NCBI GenBank assembly: GCA_023101725.1
Contig: JALJCO010007127.1
Span: 248,001-312,000, forward strand
DNA from: Atherinomorus stipes
Lineage: Eukaryota > Chordata > Actinopteri > Atheriniformes > Atherinidae
Reading direction: 5' to 3'
DNA length: 64,000 nucleotides
Positions 1 through 10,259 of this stretch are shown here, in pieces (the first letter of the stretch is position 1; each line of letters opens with the position of its first letter). The notes under the pieces are model-generated. The model did not search any database and had not been told where the DNA came from. It saw only the letters and a list, made by a program, of their open reading frames with translations. Position numbers and translations under genes: made by a program.

Positions 1-776
1 AAACCAGGCCTGTTTTTTCAGCTTTCAGTACAAAATAGTTGTTTATTGGCAGTCTCTTCAGGTGCACCGCTGCTTTACTGTTAATCAAGTTAATCGTTGT
101 ATCTTCACAATCCATAGAAGGGAAAACAAATATTAACTTAGGTATTGTTTTGTACCTGCTTATGATTAGTATTAATTCATATTGTAGTGGTTGCTGTAGT
201 TGGTCCTGGGGTAGGTTAGTTTGAATATTTCCCCTCATGCTTTGTGACTCTTCCTGTTCCATTCTGCACTGTGAGTTATCATACTGTATCATGTAGACTG
301 TGAGTTGTACTCTTTTTTAATAGTTTGGATGGTCCTGCGACTTATATGTAGCCTATAATTTAACATGTGTTTAAATGTTATTTCATACTGACTGACATGA
401 AACATGGAGTGCGCATTACCATCTACAGCCACAAAAGGGCAGTCTAGGCTTGTGAGAACTAGAGTATATGTTGCGCTGAAGATCCGAAAATGGCCTTATT
501 GCAGCTAGAGGAGTTCATTTCTGACATCTGGCTGGCTGGCTGGCACCTTATCATTCTTATTCATGATGTTTATGATGATTTACAGGCACTAACTTTGATC
601 GGGAAAGGTTTACCAGTCACATATACAGTAGGCCTATATGAAATATCCAAAAATGGCCTTATGGGAGGAGTTTATTATGGACAATAATATGCAGTATTGT
701 ATAAGGCCTTGATGCCTTAGTAATGTGTGGCTATGAATTATTTATCTTGTCCCAATGTGTTGGTAATTCGATTTAA

Positions 777-1397
777 AGGGATATTGTGTAAGTTCTCCTG
801 TTATTTATTCACAAAAACTGATTATTTGGTTCAAAAGTGCTTTTTCATTAATCAGTAATCACTCCCATCAACAAACTGAAGTGCTCCTCTAAGTTCTAAA
901 TTTGCCATCCGTATCATTCATTTACACATCGAGCGGGTCTGCTCGGTGAAGGCTGCCATGTCGTATCGCCCTGTTTTTGCGTTCAGGAGAAGCGTGACAG
1001 TAGGAAACCACAGAAACTCACCGGACACACCGGAGTTTTCAGCTCAGTTCGAGGTAATGCCTTTGAAAAGTCACCGCGCTGCAGTGGGGAGAAACCAGCG
1101 TCTCGCTGATGCTGGGTTCAAGTGCAGTCGGGCAGACGGCCGTTGGTAACAAACCAGATGTCATTTTAATCAATGAAGCCGAGTGAAAGACGGTAAAACA
1201 TGGGTCAGGGAAAACAATATGACATCGCCATGACAACAAATCAGATGTGGACTGATGTCACTGTAACTGACGGACCACGTCTTCACATAGAGGCTGGTGA
1301 TAACATTACATGCATCGGCTGTCGTCGATCTGCCCGGTTTCACGCGAATGCAGCATGAAAAGTACGAGGGAGCTGCTCCCGATTACACAGTGTCCCT
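777..1397. mobile_element. Possible TTAA-type non-autonomous DNA element
   Basis: The ends look like an imperfect terminal inverted repeat: AGGGATATTGTGTAA at the left and TTACACAGTGTCCCT at the right. The left end is preceded by TTAA and the right end is followed by TTGA, which would be a decayed TTAA duplication as made by piggyBac or Kolobok elements. The interior is noticeably more GC-rich than the surroundings and contains a short uninterrupted frame without similarity I recognise. No transposase is visible. The family assignment is inference from the ends only. Confidence 0.4.
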
Positions 1398-3640
1398 TTG
1401 ATAATGCCTGGCCCAGTTCTGCCCCTTGTAGCTTGTTGAAATAGACACTTAATAATAATGTTTGCTTTGATTTGGAAACAGATTTTGCTCACACACCACC
1501 ACAACCCCCCACCCCACTCAATTTACAGTATTTGTTTATTTTGGATTCTGCTTACTTGAGTTCATTCTCCACGCTTGTATTCTTTTGTGTACTTTCTATT
1601 TTCAGCTCAAGTAACTCTAACAAAACCCAGTTTCCCCCTAGGGATCAACAAAGAAGTTTTGATTCCGGATCTGATATGAGTCATAATTTGGAGAACAAAC
1701 AAAAGGCCTACACGGTCAGTTAGATCTGAGATGTTATTTATCTGCTCGTGGGTTGCTCCTTTACATAAAGCTCCTATGTATGATATTCAACTGGATGAAC
1801 AAGGAACCAAAATGACATAAAGGTTGTTAGACTTGTTGCAAAAACAGCATATTACAGAATTTTACAAAACACACAAAACTAAAGAAACAACATTTCTGAA
1901 ATAGAAAGACATAAGAAACAATGCAGAATGTGAACTGAACTATATCTGTTTTCCTGTTGTCCTGTATAATATTGCACCTGAAGACCCTTGTGGGCTTTTC
2001 TAACCAGATTTTGAGTGTAAACACTTATCTAAATCATAGTCCTAGGATTGAGAGGGATTCTTGTTTGTATTTAAAAGCTAAGAACTCTCACATCCTTACT
2101 CTCACTTTTATTGCTCTTTGCCATTCTCTTTTGTAATCTAGTCAGCACAGCCACCTCTGTTGGTCATGGCAGTGTAATTGTGACATTAGGGGTGCCTCGG
2201 TTCCAGAGGGATCCACAAATGTCGTGCACAAATATAGCGTGAAAGTCACATAGCCTGAGCTTTGAAGAGATAGACAGACCAAATACACAGAGCTTGTTAG
2301 TCACGCTGCGTAATTATTGAACGTTTCATGCAGGACTGTCCCAATTGTCCAATCTAGTCTGCACAGAAATGGTGCCAGAGAGGCTGTTGGCATTCAAAAC
2401 TGTTTGAGCTTTTTTTCAAATGTTAAAATTTTTTTCTCCTCTTGCTACTGATCAAGATTTCCAGACCCAAACCCAAAATCCCTCTCATTTTAAGATAATT
2501 GCTTTTCTTGCAGGCTTCCAAATACAACAATAAAGTTCTTGTATTATGTTTATCATTAACAATGTTTGGATGTAATTCTGTGATGCAGAATTCAGTGCCA
2601 AGCTGTAAGAGGCACAAAGTGAATTACCAAAGTGACAGTGATCTTTAATAATACCCATCATGCACACATCCCTCACACTAGAAGTGATCAAAGATGGCGG
2701 GTGTGTAATTGGATATGATTTTGTTCATTAGATGATGAACAGCCAACAAATTAGGCCTTGTCCTCTGCCAGCAGCGTGGGTCACAGTAATCAGTCAGCCA
2801 GCTTAAAAGAGTCATCCAGACTCAATGTGAGATACCAACATCAGAAGTGAAGCCAAATATCATTCTGCTTGTAAAGCCAACAGTAATGTTGAGTGTTCTT
2901 TTAGTATATTTACCGTGGCTTCGTACACTGGGAAGAGCTTGTTGACTTGAGGGTCAAGAAGAACTACACCAGTAGAGGTTTTTCTATTCATCCCAAATAA
3001 ATCAGATTTTATAACTGACCTCTAGTAGCATACCAGTGTATACACGACAACTGCATATGCGTGTGCTTGTGTGCAAAGGTCCAAAAAGGCTTTAATCCAA
3101 GCTCTGCTGGAGGAGCTCTTCATTAATTATTGCAGACTGTAGAGAGGTGCACACCGCGAGGCAACATCTGGTGCTGGGTGAAGAAAATGGCAGGGAAGGT
3201 TTCCCGGGTCGAACTCTCTGTCTGACCTCAGCTGTGTTGCCATGTCATGACCTGCCTGTACACAGGCCTAGTCCTCGGAAACAGAGGAACTGGATCATGT
3301 AGATAGTGACCAAAAAAAAGACTCAAAATGCTTTTTACATTTGGTTGAATTCATGTAAAATAAGATTTTGAATATCTTTGCATACACATTGTAAATTGTG
3401 TTTTTTATTATTATTGTTGTGCCCAATGCATCACTAAATATAGAGAATTTCTTTTTTTTTTTTAAAGATCTTTATTTAAATGGTTACTTACTTTTTTCTT
3501 CATTTACATAGGTTATTGCTTTTGACAAATATTAATTGTCTAAAAAGTTACTTTCATTAGTAGCAGATTCATCACTTTCAAAATCTCAAATGTTGTACAA
3601 GGGAGGCCTCAGTCAATTCCACTGTCAGTGTTTGTAATTT
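1398..3640. other. Gene-free stretch
   Basis: I see no gene, RNA or clear mobile element here. Short frames are isolated and lack splice-site context or recognisable motifs. A polyT run lies near 3450-3465. Confidence 0.5.
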
Positions 3641-3689
3641 CAGCTCTCTAAAATTTGTTTCAGTGTTTATTGTCTGATCCACAAACCCT

Positions 3690-3885
3690 CACCAGAGATG
3701 TAATTCAATTAAAATTTTCAATTCAGCCTTATTTGTTTACATGTAGCACTAATTCACAACAAAGTCATCTCAGGGCACTTTCCAGACTAAATCAATTCAA
3801 GCCAATTCATTGTGATCCAATCAGTACAAGCCAATTCATACCAAATTATAAACTGCAGAATATAAGCTTTTTTTTTTTTTTTACA
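3690..3885. repeat. LINE/SINE 3'-tail-like dispersed repeat
   Basis: The text running from 'caattcagccttatttg' through 'caaagtcatctcagggcact' to an A/T-rich tail and a polyT run has the form of the widespread fish retroposon 3' tail (consensus-like 'tttatatagc...caattcacaac...ctcaaggcactt'). It is decayed and no coding part is present. The name is by recollection of the pattern. Confidence 0.45.
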
Positions 3886-4743
3886 GAGTGAAACAGAGCT
3901 GCCATGAAATGTGACTGTTGGCAGTTCTGTCACTATGCCTCCAACTGATCATACATCCTGGCTGCTTGGCCACATGGATGTCCCTCTGGTCCTATGGTCA
4001 AAGTGCATGGCTCTTGTACCTAGGAGACATCAAACCTTTCCTGAGCCTTCCTTCGTCCTGCCACATTTATGCTCCACTTCTCAGACATGTTTCCAATGAA
4101 TATGGGAAACATGCCTTAGATTTGCAAAGCAAATCTGTTCAACACAACAAAGCACCCAGATCATCATTCTACTTGCTACTATGCTGGACAGGACAAGAGA
4201 AAAAAAAGGCACGTTACTTAAAATTTTGCCAATCAGCTTTTCCTGAAAAACAGCAGTAAACAAAACAAATATGAAGACAGATATTTTTTGAACATTAAAG
4301 CTCTTTAACAACTTTACATCCCAATTAGCCATGTTGGTCAACCAACTGAAAAATCACATTCAGTGTCTTTCATGCACAAAAAGATAAATAATTTTTTTTA
4401 AAAAGTTGTTTTGGGAGTATAGAAGGAAACTGTAAAAGACAAAAGCAAGAAGAAGTTAAGTTAAAAGGTGCAGAATTTCAGTTACAGTTTTCATCGATTG
4501 CTTTGAGCTGTTTGAAGAAACTGGCAGCCTCTCAGTCTTCATCATCACAATCTCAGCAGAGCAAAAGACACCTCTTGCAAATGAGTTAACACATTCTCAT
4601 TGGTTTGACTCATTTTCACCACCCTTTTTGCAAAATGGTTCACGCAGATGTCATTCAAGCAGTCCAAACTCCATTGCTTTAGCTGTGGTAGCCAAACAGA
4701 AACCATATGTTCCTAGCTCTTTTGAAATCACTGAAGCACCTGT

Positions 4744-5338
4744 TTGACACTTCTTCACATAACTTTTCAATTTGGAATCAGTCTGCAGGCCTTAAAAGGT
4801 GCCATGTTGTGTGTTGTTTTTTGTAAGCATGGATGGTCTAAGGCAGATGAGAGTGAGAGTATAGCTGGAAGGGCTCAAGTTACAGATGAAATTTGGGCAA
4901 GTGTGATTGATCATGTGGTAACTCATAGCCTTTCACTTAGAGAGGCTGGGCAAAGAGTCCAACCTGTTCTCAATAGAAACACGCTCGTATCCATTGTAAG
5001 AGTTTTTCAACTGGAGAACAGCTACTGTCAGGACAATGGGGCATTCCACCACTCTTGTGTCGTGAATGAGTGGTCCGCGGTGCAGCTTAGGATGATGGTG
5101 CAATTTCTTTCTCCATACTCTCCATTTTTAAATCCTATAGAGGAATTCTTCAGTGCATGGAGAAGGAAGGTATACGATCACCGCCCCTATGAGCAAATGC
5201 CCTTGCTCATTGCAATGACCGCTGCTGCCCAAGAAATAGATGCAGAAGCATGTTAAGGATGGATGAGACATGCTAGAAGATTTTTCCCTAGGTGCATTGC
5301 AAGGGAAAATATTGAGTGTGATGTAGATGAGGCCATGT
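4744..5338 (+). pseudogene. Broken Tc1/IS630-type (DDE_3) transposase
   Basis: The frame carries an N-terminal helix-turn-helix-like part (GRAQVTDEIWASVIDHVV, then SLREAGQRVQ) and the C-terminal catalytic end (FLSPYSPFLNPIEEFFSAW, then RKVYDHRPY). In complete members I recall, these are separated by roughly 150 residues of the catalytic domain; here they are joined by about 35 residues, so most of the DDE core is deleted. A TAA at 5254-5256 interrupts the frame, which then continues as GWMRHARRFFPRC...DEAM before a TAG. The natural Met near 4830 is out of frame with the rest, so an early frameshift is also present. The copy cannot be active. Family assignment is from the C-terminal motif; a related N-terminal piece lies inverted at 7140-7330. 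Confidence 0.8.
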
Positions 5339-5435
5339 AGCCTCTTTGTAAAGAGAGAAGAGACGGCTATCTCTTACAGTGTACTATAGGCCTACTTCTA
5401 TAGGTCTATCTTTTTTTTATTATTATTTGTTGTAG

Positions 5436-5511
5436 ACTTTAGAAACAGCAACTTGATCAGTTAAATATCGGTTAGATATCAGTGGGGTGGCTGATGTCCG
5501 ATACTCAGGTT
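5436..5511. repeat. Fragment shared with the hAT-like element at 7625-8446
   Basis: About 75 bp, starting 'gactttagaaacagcaact' and containing 'atatcggttagatatcagtg', is nearly the same as 8326-8402 in the same orientation. It is cut at its right side by the element starting at 5514, so it is a residual piece of the same family. Confidence 0.7.
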
Positions 5512-5513
5512 TA

Positions 5514-6461
5514 CAGTTTTTTTCAATTGCTTACACACATTTTCAAAGTCTGTCTATTTGTCTATTTCTCAAAACTTTACACACAAATCCAGTTATTGCT
5601 CACACAAAATGCAAAAAGCCCCCTATTTACAGCAAAATGAAACAAAAATTCAAAATTTTGTAAAGACCACTCCAAAGCAAACATTTGTCTCGACTCACAA
5701 ACACATTTCCTATTGTATCACATACTTGTGTATATCATTTACACACTGTTGCTCTAAATCTTAAGTTCTTTTGTTTTTCCTCATTGATTTGCTCCACATA
5801 TATGATTGCCATGTAAGAGCGAAAACAGCATGCAAATAGAAGTTGACACAAGCAATAAGGGAACCAAAAATATTTTATTTCCTGAATGAATCTATTGCTG
5901 CTGTGAATGCAGCATTGTATAGTACTGCAATAGAAAAATTAAAGCAAAGTACACTCATCACACATGGAATAGGCTAAAGCAAAGCTCTCTTGGGATTGTT
6001 GTTATCCATTGTTCAAAACAATAGATAGCACTTTGGTGACTGTTGTCATTTATAAATGTGCTATATAAATAAACCTGAGATTGTGATTGAGAAGACAGAT
6101 AGTTTGACCTTTGACTTATTTATAGGCCTATGTCAAGGGGTGATTGGTTGGTGTTCAGGAAAGCAATCATTGTTTACACCTGTGAGGACAGAGTGTAAGA
6201 CACTGATGAATAAGTGTGGCATTTTAAATGGTTGCATTTAAAATGAAAAATCAAGTTGCTTCCTGATAGATTTTTGTGTTAGGTAGAACATTGTGTCTAG
6301 TTATTTGCAAAAAGTAAATAGCTGCATTGAAAATTGTGTCAAGGCTGAGAATGTGTTTATGGTTTTGTTGATTTGAGGAGAAGTTGTGAGGTTTGAGTGA
6401 ATATGTTTAGAAATAGTGTGATATATTAAGGTTTTGTGTGTAAGCAATTGAAAAAAAACTG
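5514..6461. mobile_element. Non-autonomous Tc1/mariner-like element
   Basis: The ends are inverted copies: CAGTTTTTTTCAATTGCTTA on the left and TAAGCAATTGAAAAAAAACTG on the right, extending into a TGTGTGTAAGC-type sequence. Each end is bordered by TA (5512-5513 and 6462-6463), the target duplication expected of the Tc1/mariner superfamily. The 948-bp interior has no transposase frame, so mobilisation would have needed an enzyme from elsewhere. Confidence 0.75.
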
Positions 6462-6477
6462 TAAATGTTTTGGCAGT

Positions 6478-6865
6478 TTGAGCCTTTTGAAAACAAAATG
6501 TGTCATTTTGACCACTGGTGGCACTGTTTAGGCCTTTGCGTTAACTGTTTTGAAAAGTGTAGATTTTGAGTCGACTGCTGCGTCAAAGCAATCAATAAAA
6601 ACTGCAAGTATAACAGAAATCGTCCTCTCCGATGGCACTACATCCACACTGCCACTGCCCCTCACAGTTCCACATCGTCACAGAATTGTGCAATGGTGCC
6701 ACTATGTGGAGCAAAGCTGCACAGACAACCTGCAGAAAGTTACAGCTTTTATTGTTTGCTTTGATGCAGCAGTCAAAATCCACATTTTTCAAAACAGTTA
6801 ACGCAGATGCCTAAACAATGGCACCAGTGGTCAAAATGACACATTTTCTTTGCAAAAGGCTCCAT
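6478..6865. mobile_element. Palindromic MITE
   Basis: The left arm (from about 6478, including GTGTCATTTTGACCACTGGT) is mirrored by the right arm (including ACCAGTGGTCAAAATGACAC, ending near 6865). The arms are about 110-150 bp with scattered mismatches around a centre near 6665, so the whole could fold as one long hairpin. No coding capacity is convincing; the frames on both strands are mirror images of each other. The superfamily is uncertain. Confidence 0.6.
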
Positions 6866-7139
6866 CTCTGCTAAAACATTTAAAATATGGACCAAAAGAA
6901 CATTTTGCCCTCAAACAACACACCTATGAGCGCTTCCAATCACTCATTACACAAGGGGCAACAAAATACAGAATACTACACTCAGTGTGAATCAGTGCGG
7001 CATTGCTGGTCAGTGTAGCCAATGACTGTACGCAGCTTACATGTCAGAGTCTTTTGTAGTCAAATTTGCCTTCTTGCAAAAAATGGATCCAGAATGAGAT
7101 ATGCAATGATGCAAATTTTATTGATTATTCATTCTTTTT

Positions 7140-7330
7140 TTTCAGATTGTGGCTAACAATCTGAATCGGATTGAATCTGATTTACCACATGATCAATCAC
7201 AGTTGCCCGAATTTCATCTGTAACTTGAGCCCTTCCAGCTCCACGTCCAGCTTGTAATCAGACTCCTCTTCCTCGGACTCCAGCTCTCTACCTCCTACTC
7301 TCACTCTCACTCTCATCTGCCTTAGACCAG
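7140..7330 (-). pseudogene. Truncated N-terminus of the same Tc1/IS630-type transposase
   Basis: On the reverse strand a start (ATGGCTGGTCTAAGGCAGAT) opens a basic region rich in Arg/Val and Glu, then in another frame GRAQVTDEIRATVIDHVV matches the first transposase at 4860-4920. The match stops after about 60 residues at TTAGCCACAATCTGAA-type sequence. The flanking DNA up to about 7540 is an inverted copy of 4635-4830. This is a second, more truncated family member in opposite orientation. Confidence 0.7.
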
Positions 7331-7624
7331 CCATGCTTGCAAAAAACAACACACAACATGGCGCCTTTTAAGGCCTGCTGACTGAATGCAAATTGAAAAG
7401 TTGTGTGAAGAAGTGTCAAACAGGTGCTTCAGTGATTTCAAACCAATCAAGAGGTTTCTAAGAGCAGAAACATATGGTTCCTGTTTGGCTACCACAGCTA
7501 AAGCAATGGAGTTTGGACTGCTTGAATGACATCTGCATTACTGTTCACCGATTGGAACTCGTGTTTTCATTAGGTAAACAGCCATATTTTCACATGACAC
7601 ACATATACCATTCATTGAATAAAC

Positions 7625-8446
7625 TAGGGATGCAAAATATTGGAATTTTGGCTGATTTCCAATATGCTGATATTTTAAAACTCATGTGGCCAATAACTGA
7701 TATTGATACCAATATCAAAGCTGGAAAATAAATTGTGTAATATTCATTCCTTATGCAAAATTAGAAAAATACCTCAACTTGTGTTATGCATAACAAGTAA
7801 AACTTAATTTCAGTTGTTCAAACAAAACGAATAGAATATGTGCATTATATCGTAGAAACACCATGATTTTCTTCTCCCTGAGAAGAAAAAACAAAAACGA
7901 AAGACCCCCAAAAATACCCCAAAACAGGGGATGTTTGGTAGGGGTGGGAAAAAATATTGATAAACTGAAATATCGCGTATTTTCATATGCTGATATCACA
8001 TTGAAATTTGAAAATGCGGTATTGATCTATTTTACCAACAAAATCTCACAAGGTTTTGTCGTTCTGTGACAAATTCTCGCAGATTTTCGTGAAATCTTGT
8101 GAGGTTTCATGTTTCTGTTACAAAATTAGTAAAAACAGATCAATATCACATTTTCAAATATCAATATGAAATCTGCATCTACAAATATTGCGATATTTCA
8201 GGGTTTCGATATTTTTTTCCCAGCCCTAATATTTGGTTATTTTCACAAATGAGCGTGTATGAATTTGTTCACACAGAACATCCGAAAATAAACTGTCTGT
8301 AAAAAAGAGGTTTTTGGTTTTTTCAGACTTTAGAAACAGCAACCTGATCGTTTAAATATCGGTTAGATATCAGTGGGGTGGCCGATGCCCGATACTCAGT
8401 TTTAAGGCAGATACCGACAGGAGGCCGATTATATCGTGCATCCCTA
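7625..8446. mobile_element. hAT-like non-autonomous element with perfect 8-bp TSD
   Basis: The ends TAGGGATGCA and TGCATCCCTA are inverted copies, and GAATAAAC is repeated exactly outside both (7617-7624 and 8447-8454). An 8-bp duplication with TAGGG...CCCTA ends is typical of hAT transposons. The interior has 'gatatt/aatatc' motif runs and no transposase. A second MITE (7939-8228) is inserted inside it. Confidence 0.85.
7939..8228. mobile_element. hAT-like MITE nested in another hAT element
   Basis: The left end TAGGGGTGGGAAAAAATATT and the right end AATATCGA-like/TTTTTTTCCCAGCCCTA form terminal inverted repeats. The flanks ATGTTTGG (7931-7938) and ATATTTGG (8229-8236) agree at 7 of 8 bases, consistent with a slightly decayed 8-bp target duplication. 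At 290 bp it has no coding capacity and is younger than its host element at 7625-8446. Confidence 0.75.
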
Positions 8447-8491
8447 GAATAAACACAACTAAGCTTTGGCTGAACTCTACCAAGCATGTAC

Positions 8492-8539
<48 letters not shown>
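8492..8539. repeat. (AAT)n microsatellite
   Basis: About 16 uninterrupted ATA/AAT units. It directly abuts the 3' end of the minus-strand LINE and reads as its (ATT)n tail. Confidence 0.95.
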
Positions 8540-8540
<1 letters not shown>

Positions 8541-9325
8541 ATTTTATTTGAAAGCGCCTTTTCAAAACACCCAAGGACACTGTACAGGCAGATAAAACAT
8601 TAAAAACAGGAAGCTAAAACAGTAAAACACAAGCATAAGAGGTACCACAGAAAACAAAACAACAGGAAGTAAAACAGGGAAAAAACAACATTGGAGTGAT
8701 GCACATGGACTTAGGTGGAATAAGACTGTCTGAACAGGAAGGTTTTGAGTCTGGATTTGAAAAGAGGGAAGGAGTCCAGAGTACTGAGATCAGGAGGGAG
8801 GGAATTCCAGAGATGGGGAGCAGAGCAACTAAATGCCCGGTTCCCCATTGAGACAAGACGGGCTGGGGGAACACAGAGCTGGAAGGTGTGGGAGGATCGT
8901 AGGGAGGGGGTAGGGGTGTTAACGTGAAGGAGATCAGAGATGTAAGATGGAGCCATGTTGTGGAGGGCCTTGAAAGTAGTAAGGAGGAGTTTGAAGATGA
9001 TTCTTTGTTTGATGGGGAGCCAGTGGAGTTGTTGCAGGATGGGAGTGATATGATGAGAAATGGGGGTCCGTGTAATCAGGCGTGCTGCAGAGTTTTGAAG
9101 GAGCTGCAGTTTCTGGAAGGACTTATTTGGGAGGCTGAAAAGAAGTGAATTACAGTAGTCAATGCGAGAAGTGATGAGACTGTGAACAAGGATGGCGGTA
9201 GTTTGGGGAGTGGGAGAGGGACGGAGACGAGAGATGTTACGCAGGTGGAAGTAGGTGGACCGGGTGATGTTATTAATGTGAGACTGGAAGGAGAATGTGC
9301 TGTCAAGGACGACACCCAGTGTACC
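8540..9325 (-). mobile_element. 5'-truncated LINE (L2/CR1-like), RT C-terminus and 3'UTR
   Basis: On the reverse strand from about 9325 downwards the translated text passes through [19 protein letters not shown], then [20 protein letters not shown] and [16 protein letters not shown], ending [26 protein letters not shown] and a stop near 8714. This is the characteristic C-terminal end of L2/CR1-group LINE reverse transcriptases, reasonably well kept in frame. It is followed by a 3'UTR and the (ATT)n tail at 8492-8539. The element breaks off near 9325 and lacks the endonuclease and the catalytic RT motifs, so it is a dead 5'-truncated copy. The clade within L2/CR1/Rex1 is not certain. Confidence 0.8.
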
Positions 9326-9610
9326 CAGGGGAAACGATAAAGTAAAGAAGGAAAGTCAGAGTTCTAATATGATAAGGAAATCTAAAGTAGTAACAAACTG
9401 AGTCAAGCAATTAGGGACAGAAGTAACGGTTGTGTAAATTATGCCTAATTTTTGCTTTTTGTGTTTTAGCAATCAAAAAAAAACTGTAACTGTTTTGCAA
9501 AAGGGTGGGGAAAATGTGTCAGAGCAATGAGAATGGGTTAACTTATTTGCAAGAGGTGTTGTTTCCTCTGCTGAAATGGTGATGATGAAGACTGAGATTG
9601 TTACATTAAG

Positions 9611-10240
9611 AAATGTAACAATATGAAAAAAAAACATTTGTGGAAGTGTGGCGTAGCTTTTATGTAGGCCTAATCAGATAAATTTTCTAAGTTACTTAAT
9701 GAAACACCCAAATTAAGTTGGATCAATAAAGCAGATTGGTGGAGTTGGGAACTGGCTAATTTTAGTTTTTGCAATCCATTAACCAAGCACTAGGCTGCCA
9801 GCTTGGAGAGGAAGTTTCTTCCTTCCAGGCATGGAGTGTGGTTATGTACAGTACATCTACATTTGTTTATCTTTGCATATTGATGAATTATTTTATTTTT
9901 GTTGCCATAAACTCCTGAACTTACTTTGTGTGTCACAGTCATCCAACTGTCTTGTTCTGATTCTTTTTTTTTCTTTTCCACAAGCTGGTCTTTACTCTTT
10001 ACCCTGCTTTTAACAACTAAACAAAACTGTTTATTACAGGGGAAGATAACAGATGCTAAGTGCAGGGTCATAAAAAGGACACACATATGACACGAGTTGT
10101 CATTCCCTATTCTTGAACTGTTGGCACCTAACTACATCTGCTATTCAAGGACCAGATGACTGAAGAACGATGTACAAGTGGAGATTCAAGGTTTCTTTGA
10201 TTTTTTGTTTTATCTCACAGTAATATCCAGTCTTTGAATT
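9611..10240. other. Upstream region of the first membrane-protein gene
   Basis: No gene seen. Promoter elements cannot be named with confidence. The splice-acceptor-like sequence at about 10231-10244, just before the start codon, suggests that the promoter and a 5' non-coding exon lie somewhere in or upstream of this interval. Confidence 0.4.
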
Positions 10241-10259
10241 TTAGGCTAAGTGTATTATC

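Larger units (their letters stand above)
4486..9610. mobile_element. Nested Tc1/mariner-type transposon cluster
   Basis: A composite of related DNA transposons inserted into each other. TACAGTTTTCATCGATTGCT begins at about 4484; a comparable end in opposite orientation, AGCAATCAAAAAAAAACTGTA, lies at about 9469-9489. The segment 4530-4640 recurs inverted at 9490-9610, and 4635-4870 recurs inverted at about 7200-7540. Thus at least two copies of one transposase-bearing family lie here in opposite orientation, with MITEs, a hAT-like element and a LINE end between them. Individual parts are listed separately. The exact order of insertions is only partly resolvable by eye. Confidence 0.7.

Noticed and set aside
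6550..6814. Three overlapping 60-83-codon frames on both strands
   Set aside because: Mirror images caused by the palindromic MITE at 6478-6865.
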